Shown here: positions 1 to 4,932 of the stretch, one piece after another
Numbering within the stretch: position 1 is the stretch's first letter
Layout: each line of letters opens with the position of its first letter
Source of the DNA: Ktedonobacteraceae bacterium
Lineage (GTDB): Bacteria > Chloroflexota > Ktedonobacteria > Ktedonobacterales > Ktedonobacteraceae
Length of the DNA: 5,896 nt
Assembly: GCA_014896635.1 (NCBI GenBank)
Contig: JADBKA010000274.1
Location: 1 to 5,896 of the forward strand
Reading direction: 5' to 3'
Made by a program: the position numbers and the translations under genes
Notes under the pieces: generated by a model
Told to the model about the DNA's origin: nothing
Seen by the model: only the letters and a program-made list of their open reading frames with translations
Databases searched by the model: none

Positions 1-208
1 GGGCTGCATCCTGGATATGGGCATCGATCTCGGCCAGGTGGTCGTATACCCCCAGGACCAGTTCCTGCGCGTATTCGCTCACCCTGGAAGGCAGATGGCG
101 CTCCTCTATGTGGCGCTGCAATACCTCCAGAGGGGGATGTTTTGTTGTGTCATATTCATAGAGTGTTTGCAGCGCGACCGTGCGCGCCTGCCTGCGTGTC
201 CCTGGCAT
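1..208 (-). CDS. nusB: NusB transcription antitermination factor, N-terminal part (3' end outside window)
   Basis: The visible 69 residues begin MPGTRRQARTVALQTLYEYD, which matches the opening helix of NusB (RRxAR..ALQ.LYE.D). In known members NusB binds boxA RNA together with S10 (NusE) and promotes antitermination in rRNA operons; it acts in the cytoplasm. Family proteins are about 130-150 residues, so roughly half is present and the gene runs off the left edge. The ATG at 206-208 is preferred because a purine-rich GAGAGGA ribosome site lies just upstream (about 213-219). An in-frame GTG 11 codons further upstream has no such site. The gene follows the Asp23 gene by 33 nt and is probably the distal member of the yceD-rpmF-fabD-asp23 operon. 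Confidence rests on the N-terminus and on the Asp23/NusB adjacency, which is common in Firmicutes. Confidence 0.88.
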   Translation of the reverse strand, partial: MPGTRRQARTVALQTLYEYDTTKHPPLEVLQRHIEERHLPSRVSEYAQELVLGVYDHLAEIDAHIQDAA

Positions 209-241
209 GGTTTCCTCTCGCGTGAGGGCGGCGGCTCTCAC

Positions 242-586
242 CTATGTAACATCCTGAATATATACATTGACTTCTTGCACCTGCATACCAATGATCTCTT
301 CAATGGCGGCTGCCACTTCTTCCTGAACCGCCGTTCCCACTTCTACGATGTTCACCCCTGATTCTACAACGATGTAGAGGTCGGCGGAGACAACGTTCTC
401 CTTAATGGTCAGGGTCACACCCTGGCGTGGGATTTCGCGTCCGAGCAGGCGTGACCAGGGATCGCTAATGTGTGCCATACGGACAACGCCCGGAATCTGT
501 AAGGCCGTATGAATTACAATGGTTGAGAGTACCTGCCGGGCAACCCTGACCACTCCCGTTGCCGGCATCTCTGTCTGGACGGTCAT
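242..586 (-). CDS. Asp23/Gls24 family (YqhY-like) protein
   Basis: This 114-residue protein has the Asp23/Gls24 pattern: an N-terminal segment GVVRVARQVLSTIVIHTALQ (residues 11-30), then IPGVVRM, a central strand pair (VTLTIKENVVSADLYIVVESG) and a C-terminal amphipathic helix ending in EIIGMQVQEVNVYIQDV. No signal peptide or membrane segment is visible. The ATG at 584-586 follows the polypurine stretch GGAGGAAGGGGG at 596-607, so the start is well supported. Known relatives include Gls24/Asp23 stress proteins and B. subtilis YqhY, which is encoded between accBC and nusB and has been linked to acetyl-CoA carboxylase homeostasis. Here it lies 98 nt after fabD and 33 nt before nusB, a parallel placement beside fatty-acid genes. 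A role in lipid homeostasis is inference; the family assignment is fairly secure. Confidence 0.85.
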   Translation of the reverse strand: MTVQTEMPATGVVRVARQVLSTIVIHTALQIPGVVRMAHISDPWSRLLGREIPRQGVTLTIKENVVSADLYIVVESGVNIVEVGTAVQEEVAAAIEEIIGMQVQEVNVYIQDVT

Positions 587-595
587 AACCTGTTT

Positions 596-607
596 CCCCC
601 TTCCTCC
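596..607 (-). promoter_or_regulatory. Ribosome binding site of the Asp23 gene
   Basis: Read on the minus strand this is GGAGGAAGGGGG. The AAGGGGG part ends 9 nt before the ATG at 586, and a second GGAGG lies further out. It is the strongest Shine-Dalgarno-like stretch near this start and fixes the N-terminus. Confidence 0.7.
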
Positions 608-684
608 AGTAATACCGCCGGTTCCATCAGGCCAGGTAGTGAAAAGGGGTCCGCTCTATCCCTCTATCCCTCGCGGCTTCCGGG

Positions 685-1710
685 CTAGAGCAGGCCCATG
701 CTACGTACTTGCGCGACGGCTTTCTCGACCTCCGCCGCGCTGCCGATATTAATAATAGTTGTCCCTCTGGCGATCCGCCTGACCATACCGGCCAGGGCCT
801 GGCCCGGCCCGATTTCAAAAAACGTTGTGATTCCCCGGCTGACCAGGTATTCGATACTGCGAATCCACTGCACCGGCGCCGCCACCTGCTGTGCCAGTTC
901 TGCGCGCAGCTCTGCGGCTGTGGTAAGGGGGGTGGCGGTGATATTGCTGATGACGGGAATGCTGGCATCGCGTATCTCCGTCTGGCGCAGCGATTGAACC
1001 AGTCCCGTGACTGCCGGTTGCATCACTGGTGAGTGGAACGCCCCACTCACGGCCAGAGGGATGATACGCCTGGCGCCGCGCGCCTTTGCCATCTCGCTCG
1101 CCAGGGCAAGGGCGTGCTGTTCTCCCGAAATAACAATCTGCCCCGGCGCATTATAGTTGGCGACAGCGACTTTTCCCTGTCCTACATGCGTGATACTCTC
1201 CTGCGCTATCCCGTCCTGCGCCTGGCGCGTTGCTTCCTGACAGATCTCTTGCAATGTGTTCGCTTCCAGTCCGATGATTGCCGCCATGCCGCCGGGACAG
1301 ACAGTTCCTTCGTGATGCATCAGGCGGCCACGCTCCCGCACCATACGCGCAGCGTCCGCCAGGGTAAGCGCCCCTGCCGCTACCAGCGCCGTGCATTCGC
1401 CGACGCTGTGACCGGCGGTAAAAGCGGGAACAAGCGGTGAGGCCCAGGAAGAAGTTTGCGGAGAGAGGGCTTCCTGGAATGCAGCAAGGAAGGCGAGACT
1501 GACGGTTAGAATAGCCGGCTGAGCGTTAATTGTAGCGCGTAAACTGTCGTCAGGACCCTGAAAACAGACCGCGCTGAGAGGGAAACCAAGTGTGGCATCA
1601 ACAGCTTCAAACACACGCCTGGCGGCAGCCGAGATGCTATAGATATCGGCCCCCATCCCTACAGCCTGGCTACCCTGTCCTGGAAAGAGAAAGGCAACTC
1701 TGGTCGTCAT
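685..1710 (-). CDS. fabD: Malonyl-CoA:ACP transacylase FabD
   Basis: FabD transfers malonyl from CoA to acyl carrier protein, supplying the extender unit for type II fatty-acid synthesis in the cytoplasm. The 341-residue product opens with VAFLFPGQGSQAVGMG (residues 5-20), the family's oxyanion-hole region. It carries the nucleophile motif GHSVGE at 100-105 with Ser102, the carboxylate-binding Arg127 in RERGRLM, and the catalytic His226 in SGAFHSPVM. Gln275 matches the Gln of the E. coli RQLYNPV segment, and FFEIGPGQALAGMVRR lies near the end. Ser-to-Arg spacing is 25, as in E. coli; an apparent insertion of some 10-15 residues near 160-180 helps make it longer than the 309-residue E. coli enzyme. 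The start matches the family N-terminus, but the ribosome site is weak and A-rich (AAAAAAGAAAACC). rpmF lies 59 nt upstream and the Asp23 gene follows. plsX and fabH, common neighbours elsewhere, are absent. Confidence 0.97.
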   Translation of the reverse strand: MTTRVAFLFPGQGSQAVGMGADIYSISAAARRVFEAVDATLGFPLSAVCFQGPDDSLRATINAQPAILTVSLAFLAAFQEALSPQTSSWASPLVPAFTAGHSVGECTALVAAGALTLADAARMVRERGRLMHHEGTVCPGGMAAIIGLEANTLQEICQEATRQAQDGIAQESITHVGQGKVAVANYNAPGQIVISGEQHALALASEMAKARGARRIIPLAVSGAFHSPVMQPAVTGLVQSLRQTEIRDASIPVISNITATPLTTAAELRAELAQQVAAPVQWIRSIEYLVSRGITTFFEIGPGQALAGMVRRIARGTTIINIGSAAEVEKAVAQVRSMGLL

Positions 1711-1738
1711 GTCCGGTTTTCTTTTTTATTATGATGAA

Positions 1739-1761
1739 CAAAGGCGGCTCTGCCGCCTTTG
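1739..1761 (-). terminator. Hairpin between rpmF and fabD (weak terminator or attenuator)
   Basis: A perfect 10-bp inverted repeat, CAAAGGCGGC and GCCGCCTTTG, flanks a 3-nt loop. It starts 8 nt after the rpmF stop codon. On the minus strand it is followed by TTCATCATAATAAAAAAG, which is AT-rich but not a true U-tract, so termination is probably partial at best. It could also be an mRNA-stabilising or processing structure that lets L32 and FabD be made in different amounts. The hairpin is seen directly; its function is inferred. Confidence 0.55.
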
Positions 1762-1769
1762 CCTCTGTG

Positions 1770-1958
1770 CTACTTCTCTGTCCTCGGCAGGAAGACCTGG
1801 CGCCCACGATAGGTGCCGCAATTCGGGCAGGCATGATGCGTGCGTCGTGGCTTTTTGCACTGCGGACAGATGACTAACTGTGGTAATTTCAGGCGATGAT
1901 GCGCACGCCGTATACCCTGCCGGGCATGCGAAACGCGCTGTTTTGGTAATGCTCCCAT
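1770..1958 (-). CDS. rpmF: 50S ribosomal protein L32 (bL32), zinc-binding form
   Basis: This 62-residue basic protein begins MGALPKQRVSHARQGIRRAH, close to the usual L32 opening (PK.R.S..R...RR.H). It carries a zinc ribbon made of C31-x2-C34 (CPQC) and C44-x2-C47 (CPNC), so it is the cysteine-containing, zinc-binding (C+) form rather than the zinc-free paralogue seen in some genomes. L32 is a small component of the large ribosomal subunit. The length is typical (about 57-62). The ATG at 1956-1958 is preceded by GGAGGAATAGAGAAGAA. YceD lies 91 nt upstream, the widespread yceD-rpmF pairing, and fabD follows. A promoter-like TATAAT with extended -10 TG sits about 36 nt upstream of the ATG, suggesting partly independent expression. 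Confidence 0.96.
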   Translation of the reverse strand: MGALPKQRVSHARQGIRRAHHRLKLPQLVICPQCKKPRRTHHACPNCGTYRGRQVFLPRTEK

Positions 1959-1993
1959 TGGTTCTTCTCTATTCCTCCACTGGTAATATGGCT

Positions 1994-2002
1994 ATTATAG
2001 CA
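1994..2002 (-). promoter_or_regulatory. Extended -10 promoter upstream of rpmF
   Basis: The minus strand reads TGCTATAAT, a perfect -10 hexamer (1999 to 1994) with the extended TGn element. No convincing -35 is seen at 16-18 bp upstream (TATGCT or ATGCTT), which is consistent with an extended -10 promoter. Predicted transcription would begin near 1987, leaving a leader of about 28 nt before the rpmF ATG. A short inverted repeat, GCAGG-5 nt-CCTGC (2000-2014), overlaps its upstream edge. Confidence 0.5.
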
Positions 2003-2024
2003 GGGAGTTCCTGCAAAGCATAGA

Positions 2025-2044
2025 GGGGGACACGCTGATCCCCC
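2025..2044 (-). terminator. Possible weak hairpin after yceD
   Basis: GGGGGA and TCCCCC arms flank an 8-nt loop, starting only 5 nt after the yceD stop. The minus-strand sequence that follows (TCTATGCTTTGC) has no run of T, so this is at best a leaky terminator or an mRNA 3'-end structure. It sits between yceD and the internal rpmF promoter. Confidence 0.3.
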
Positions 2045-2049
2045 GATTC

Positions 2050-2604
2050 TCACATCGTGCCGGGCGTCTCGCCATTCTCCATGCTTCCGCTTTGCAGCAG
2101 GACTTTCAGCGCACTGAGGCGCGTATCCACCTCAGGAATACAGTCACACGGACCCGTATTCAGGTCGTGACCACACTGCGGACAAAGGCCCGCGCAGTCC
2201 TCTTTGCAATGCGGCACCATCGGTAGATTGAGCAGCACCTGCTGGCGCAGTGCTTCGGTCAGGTCAACCAGATGGTGCTCGTCGATGGGAAAAGCGTCTT
2301 CTTCCTCACTGGGTGGCAGTTTGACTCCCGTGAATACATCTATCGTCGGTACAAAAAGTTCTTCAAATGTTACATGCATTAGATACTCGAACCGCTTTAA
2401 GCAGCGAACGCATTCGAGTTCGAGCGTCGGGTCTACCTCGCCATCCACCAGCAACCCCTGGTTGATGCGGCGCATACGTACGTGGCCGATCATGGGACCG
2501 GTGATCCTGATATCAGCATCGAGCTGGACCTGTTCTTCGCGGATTTCGGCTTCGAGCGAGGTGCCGACCGGGGATTTCATCAATTGCGCCACATTGTAGA
2601 TCAT
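2050..2604 (-). CDS. YceD/DUF177 family zinc-binding protein, rpmF partner
   Basis: This 184-residue protein has the DUF177 layout: an N-terminal beta-rich region, ECVRCLKRF with Cys65 and Cys68 (residues 64-72), an acidic stretch (PSEEEDAFPIDE, 98-109), then HCKEDCAGLCPQCGHDLN (132-149) with Cys133, 137, 141 and 144, and CDC with Cys153 and 155. It ends with DTRLSALKVL, matching the family's D-R-L-x-x-L-K pattern. The cysteines probably bind zinc. Members lie directly upstream of rpmF in many bacteria and plants; the plant relative affects 23S rRNA accumulation, so a role in large-subunit biogenesis is plausible but not shown here. The ATG at 2602-2604 has AGGAG (2612-2616) with 7-nt spacing. 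It appears to be the first gene of the operon. Confidence 0.93.
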   Translation of the reverse strand: MIYNVAQLMKSPVGTSLEAEIREEQVQLDADIRITGPMIGHVRMRRINQGLLVDGEVDPTLELECVRCLKRFEYLMHVTFEELFVPTIDVFTGVKLPPSEEEDAFPIDEHHLVDLTEALRQQVLLNLPMVPHCKEDCAGLCPQCGHDLNTGPCDCIPEVDTRLSALKVLLQSGSMENGETPGTM

Positions 2605-2800
2605 GGAAAAACTCCTATTCTGTTGTTTCGTTTCAATCCCTGTTTTGATCCCCGAAGGACTTCACAGGCCATTCTGAGCGTTATAGGTAAAAATAACAGG
2701 CTCTGGCGCAAGCAACGCGATACTACGCTTTTTGCAGGCACTTGCTCGTGATACCTACAGTTCCGCAAAGGGGCAAAGGCTGCTCTGATAATGCCTGATC
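2605..2800 (-). promoter_or_regulatory. Long 5' leader of the yceD-rpmF-fabD operon
   Basis: From the predicted start near 2794 to the yceD ATG is a leader of about 190 nt with no established gene. It holds a 5-bp hairpin GTTAT/ATAAC with an 8-nt loop (2680-2697), a small C(UUCG)G tetraloop hairpin (about 2651-2660) and the yceD ribosome site AGGAG at 2612-2616. I do not recognise a known riboswitch, T-box or a FapR-type operator in it. A 23-codon reading frame (2601-2672) overlaps the yceD start by ATGA but lacks a ribosome site. Confidence 0.4.
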
Positions 2801-2829
2801 ATTATAGACAAGGTGGAGAGAGGTGTCAA
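2801..2829 (-). promoter_or_regulatory. Consensus sigma-70/SigA-type promoter of the yceD operon
   Basis: On the minus strand TTGACA (2829 to 2824) is separated by exactly 17 bp from TATAAT (2806 to 2801), a 12/12 match to the vegetative promoter consensus. Transcription should begin near 2794 and run into yceD-rpmF-fabD-asp23-nusB. It sits in the gap between the coiled-coil gene and yceD, so it gives the operon a start independent of coaD. A match this exact is rare by chance, so confidence is high without experimental data. Confidence 0.85.
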
Positions 2830-2878
2830 GCCCTGCTGTTGATGGCCGCCAGGGGTGAGACCAGATGTTTCGTGTATC

Positions 2879-3523
2879 TCAAGCGTCTCCCATCGTGTCG
2901 GCGGCCAGCGATGAGCGTCTGGGAGCCGGTTGAGATGCGGAATAGCGAGTTTCGTGAGATGTATATGCTTCGTGAGCCTCGTCCACTTCTTCCTCATCCA
3001 CGACGTTAGCGGATTCTGCTTCCGGTGGGGGACCTTCCATGCTCTCCAGCCCGCGCTCAATGCTCAGGATTGTGCGGCCCACTTCGGTTTCGATGCTAAG
3101 CAGGTGTTCGCGCAAGGCACGCAGCGTGTCGGTTACATAAGCGTCGGCGTCGGCTTTGAGTTGATCGGCGTGGTCCTGTGCCTGCTGGATGGTCTCCTGT
3201 CCTCGTTGTGCCGCCTCGCGCAGAATCTCCTGTGAGCGTTCTTCCGCAGCCCTCAGCAATCCTTCTCGCCTCATAGCCCGCTCTGTCTCTTCGCGGGCGC
3301 GCGCTAGCAACTGGGTAGCTTCAGCCTGTGCCTGTGCCAGGATACGCTCTTTCTCCTGGATAATGCGGCGTGCCTGCTTGATCTCTTCGGGGATAGAGGT
3401 ACGCATCTGGTCAACAACTGCCAGGATGTCGCTCTCTCTTACCATGATCTGGTTCACCAGGGGCATTCTCCGGCTGCTAGCAATGAGATTTTCCAGGCGG
3501 TCTATGAGATAGAGAATATCCAT
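2879..3523 (-). CDS. DivIVA/ATP-synthase-b-like coiled-coil protein of unknown function
   Basis: This 214-residue protein begins MDILYLIDRLENLIASSRRMPLVNQIMVRESDILAVVDQMR. That is a compact N-terminal segment of the type found in DivIVA-like and SepIVA-like proteins encoded near coaD in some Gram-positive-like bacteria. Residues about 46-160 are a long, charged, Ala/Glu/Gln/Arg-rich helix with heptad character (coiled coil). Residues 163-190 form a Pro-rich then strongly acidic linker (VVDEEEVDEAHE), and the last 25 or so residues are polar and likely disordered. There is no signal peptide or membrane helix. The ATG at 3521-3523 has only a weak site (AAGTGG) and lies 23 nt after the coaD stop, so translation may be coupled. 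Automatic pipelines may call such proteins ATP synthase subunit b, but the membrane anchor is missing. A role in cell-pole or envelope organisation is inference. Confidence 0.72.
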   Translation of the reverse strand: MDILYLIDRLENLIASSRRMPLVNQIMVRESDILAVVDQMRTSIPEEIKQARRIIQEKERILAQAQAEATQLLARAREETERAMRREGLLRAAEERSQEILREAAQRGQETIQQAQDHADQLKADADAYVTDTLRALREHLLSIETEVGRTILSIERGLESMEGPPPEAESANVVDEEEVDEAHEAYTSHETRYSASQPAPRRSSLAADTMGDA

Positions 3524-3546
3524 AACGTTACCACTTACATTACCTG

Positions 3547-4053
3547 CTACAGACCAAACTTGCGATGCAGTGCCTCTACCACAACTGGTGGCAGCATGTC
3601 GTGAACGTCTCCTCCCAGGCGTGTGACTTCCTTGAGAATAGATGAGCTGACAAAAAGCTGCTCCAGGTTTGTCAGCAAACAGACAGTCTCGATCTCAGGG
3701 GCCAGTTTGCGATTCATCAACCCCTGCTGGAACTCGACTTCAAAGTCCGTCGGGGATCGCAACCCTTTGATGATCGCCTGCCCGCCAACCGAGCGCACGA
3801 AGTCCACCAGCAGATGGGTAAACTTCTCAACTCGTACGTTGGTCAGTTCTTCTGATACGATTACCTCCTGCCACAGTGCCATGCGTTCATCAAGCGAGAA
3901 GAGCAGATTCTTCGCAGGATAGGCGTAAACTGCAATAATCAACTCGTCAAAGAGCCTTGCTGCTCTGCGGGCTATATCCAGGTGTCCGTTGGTTAAAGGG
4001 TCGAAGCTCCCAGGATAGACGGCTATGCGGCCAGGTGTCCTCTCGTTGCTCAC
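3547..4053 (-). CDS. coaD: Phosphopantetheine adenylyltransferase CoaD
   Basis: CoaD joins ATP and 4'-phosphopantetheine to give dephospho-CoA and pyrophosphate, the penultimate step of CoA synthesis. The 168-residue product carries the nucleotidyltransferase opening VYPGSFDPLTNGHLDIARRA (residues 12-31) with the (T/H)xGH motif T21-N-G-H24. It then has IIKGLRSPTDFEVEF (94-108) with Lys96 and Arg99 at phosphate-binding positions, MNRKLAPEIETV (113-124), and SSSILKEVTRLGGDV (136-150), the conserved SSSxxKE segment. Length is close to the 159-residue E. coli enzyme. The start is GTG at 4051-4053, with AAAGGA at 4061-4066 and 7-nt spacing; the family's first strand follows within 10 residues. It has its own promoter and is followed after 23 nt by the coiled-coil gene. 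No key residue appears to be missing. Confidence 0.97.
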   Translation of the reverse strand: MSNERTPGRIAVYPGSFDPLTNGHLDIARRAARLFDELIIAVYAYPAKNLLFSLDERMALWQEVIVSEELTNVRVEKFTHLLVDFVRSVGGQAIIKGLRSPTDFEVEFQQGLMNRKLAPEIETVCLLTNLEQLFVSSSILKEVTRLGGDVHDMLPPVVVEALHRKFGL

Positions 4054-4125
4054 ACTACTTTCCTTTCAAGCGTTGTAAAATATTTCGGCGTATCCCCGGG
4101 AAAGCTGAGAAAGAACTACCCTTCC

Positions 4126-4154
4126 ATTAAACCATATCGGCCCTTTTTCGGCAA
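4126..4154 (-). promoter_or_regulatory. Promoter of coaD
   Basis: On the minus strand TTGCCG (4154 to 4149, 4/6 to consensus) lies 17 bp before TTTAAT (4131 to 4126, 5/6). A start near 4119 would give a leader of about 65 nt before the GTG of coaD. No better candidate was seen between the upstream terminator hairpin and coaD. Confidence 0.55.
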
Positions 4155-4182
4155 CAGGTATTGAGTCCAGGAGGAAAAGAGG

Positions 4183-4233
4183 AAAAAAAGAGTTTTTCGA
4201 GGGACACCTGCCCCACACAGTGGGGCAGGTGTC
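4183..4233 (-). terminator. Strong hairpin terminator of the Tic20-like gene
   Basis: The arms GACACCTGCCCCAC (4203-4216) and GTGGGGCAGGTGTC (4220-4233) form a perfect 14-bp stem around a 3-nt loop, starting 14 nt after the stop codon. A run of seven T on the minus strand (4183-4189) comes about 13 nt beyond the stem rather than directly after it. The hairpin therefore differs from a textbook intrinsic terminator but very likely ends this transcript and insulates coaD. Confidence 0.75.
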
Positions 4234-4247
4234 TCCTGACTCATTCT

Positions 4248-4841
4248 TTACATCATGCCCTGGTTGGCGTAACGTTCGGCATAGTCGCCGATGACGGGCA
4301 ACTTGAAGTATTTGCCCTGGAAGCCCATGACCATCAGCACAATCCAGCCGATGACCCAGGCAAGCCCGACCAGTGTACTAAGAAAAAAGCCGATAAAGGG
4401 AATGAAGCGGAGGACAAGCCAGATGACTGACAGCCCGCCGAAAAACAGAATCGATTGCATTGCGTGGAAGCGTACGAAACGATTCTGCTTCTCGGTAAGA
4501 AAGATGATTAGCCCTGAAACCCATGTGAAGACATAACTGAGACCTGCCGCAACATTCTGGCTCAGCCCAAGTGAAGTCTGCGCGCCGGGAGCGCCGTAGG
4601 GCGCCTGACCGTAAGGTGGTTGTTGGCCGTATTGCTGCTGGCCATAAGGTGGTTGCTGGCCATAGGGCTGCTGGCCGTATTGTGGTTGTCCATAGGGTTG
4701 CTGATAAGGTTGCTGCGGCGGCTGCTGGCCGTACTGCTGACCACTGTAAGGATCGGTGGGCTGTGGCTGTTGTGGAGTATAGCCTCCATACTGCCCTGTC
4801 CCCGGATACTGACTCTGCTGGTTTGGATCTTGATAACTCAT
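4248..4841 (-). CDS. Tic20/DUF4870-like membrane protein with PQYG-rich N-terminal tail
   Basis: This 197-residue product has two parts. Residues 1-88 are low-complexity, about one third Gln with much Pro, Tyr and Gly, and include repeats such as QQPYGQ and QPPYGQ. Residues 93-180 are hydrophobic, with likely membrane helices near 98-116, 128-148 and 151-174. The loop after helix 1, TEKQNRFVRFHAMQSILFF (116-134), matches the DUF4870/Tic20-like pattern (E..RFVRFHA.QS..). The function is unknown; proteins of this layout are widespread small integral membrane proteins. The ATG at 4839-4841 is chosen because GAGGAGAGGGA lies just upstream (4849-4859). A longer in-frame extension to 4961 would bury that site and adds a non-conserved 40 residues. 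The gene stands alone, with its own promoter and a strong terminator. Confidence 0.85.
   Translation of the reverse strand: MSYQDPNQQSQYPGTGQYGGYTPQQPQPTDPYSGQQYGQQPPQQPYQQPYGQPQYGQQPYGQQPPYGQQQYGQQPPYGQAPYGAPGAQTSLGLSQNVAAGLSYVFTWVSGLIIFLTEKQNRFVRFHAMQSILFFGGLSVIWLVLRFIPFIGFFLSTLVGLAWVIGWIVLMVMGFQGKYFKLPVIGDYAERYANQGMM
4584..4712 (-). repeat. In-gene tandem repeats encoding (Q)QPYGQ/QPPYGQ units
   Basis: Inside the N-terminal tail, short degenerate units of about 15-21 nt recur. On the plus strand they read as variants of CTGGCCATAAGG, CTGGCCATAGGG and CTGGCCGTATTG separated by GGTTGCTG-like spacers. They encode residues 44-86. Such arrays can change in unit number by slippage or recombination, so tail length may differ between strains. 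Confidence 0.7.
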
Positions 4842-4848
4842 GAAAATG

Positions 4849-4859
4849 TCCCTCTCCTC
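4849..4859 (-). promoter_or_regulatory. Ribosome binding site deciding the Tic20-like start
   Basis: The minus strand reads GAGGAGAGGGA, with AGAGGG 8 nt before the ATG at 4841. It supports the internal ATG over the longer open frame that begins at 4961. Confidence 0.75.
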
Positions 4860-4871
4860 AATTGATCTAAA

Positions 4872-4900
4872 ACTAGACTGAGATAAGACCGCCTTGACAA
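4872..4900 (-). promoter_or_regulatory. Candidate promoter of the Tic20-like gene
   Basis: On the minus strand TTGTCA (4900 to 4895, 5/6) is followed after 17 bp by TCTAGT (4877 to 4872, 4/6). A start near 4865 would place the ribosome site very close to the 5' end, giving a leader of about 24 nt. The -10 is mediocre, so this is tentative. Inverted repeats lie directly upstream. Confidence 0.4.
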
Positions 4901-4905
4901 GAGAT

Positions 4906-4932
4906 AAAACATGTTTTCTTTTGCCGAAAACA
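4906..4932. repeat. Nested AAAAC/GTTTT inverted repeats upstream of the promoter
   Basis: A perfect 12-bp palindrome AAAACATGTTTT (4906-4917) overlaps a second inverted repeat, TGTTTTC (4912-4918) and GAAAACA (4926-4932), with a 7-nt spacer. Three half-sites of the same type lie just above the -35 of the Tic20-like gene, the arrangement expected of a regulator binding site. No regulator can be named. Confidence 0.45.

Noticed and set aside
654..669. Two tandem copies of CTCTATCC between fabD and the Asp23 gene
   Set aside because: Only two 8-bp copies with no associated structure; too short to interpret.
627..968. Open minus-strand frame overlapping the 3' part of fabD
   Set aside because: Same strand but another frame than fabD, with low-complexity Pro/Arg/Ser content and no ribosome site; a frame shadow.
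1033..1440. Open plus-strand frame of 135 codons inside fabD
   Set aside because: It is antisense to a clear FabD with all catalytic motifs, has no family resemblance and is a product of high-G+C codon use.
2204..2751. Plus-strand frames opposite yceD and its leader (2204-2599 and 2482-2751)
   Set aside because: They run antisense through the conserved YceD coding region and the promoter leader, are Ser/Arg-rich and match nothing recognisable.
2831..2854. CCCTG/CAGGG arms after the coiled-coil gene as a terminator
   Set aside because: Only 5 bp with a 14-nt loop and no T-run, and it overlaps the -35 side of the yceD promoter.
4584..4712. Repeat cluster considered as a CRISPR array
   Set aside because: Units are short, degenerate and coding, with no unique spacers of regular length.
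4571..4865. Plus-strand frames of 80-90 codons opposite the PQYG-rich tail
   Set aside because: Repetitive Ala/Val/Arg or Leu-rich translations are produced by the tandem repeats on the other strand.
4894..4899. TTGACA on the plus strand as a rightward promoter
   Set aside because: No acceptable -10 at 16-18 bp (the sequence there is TCTTTT) and no plus-strand gene downstream.
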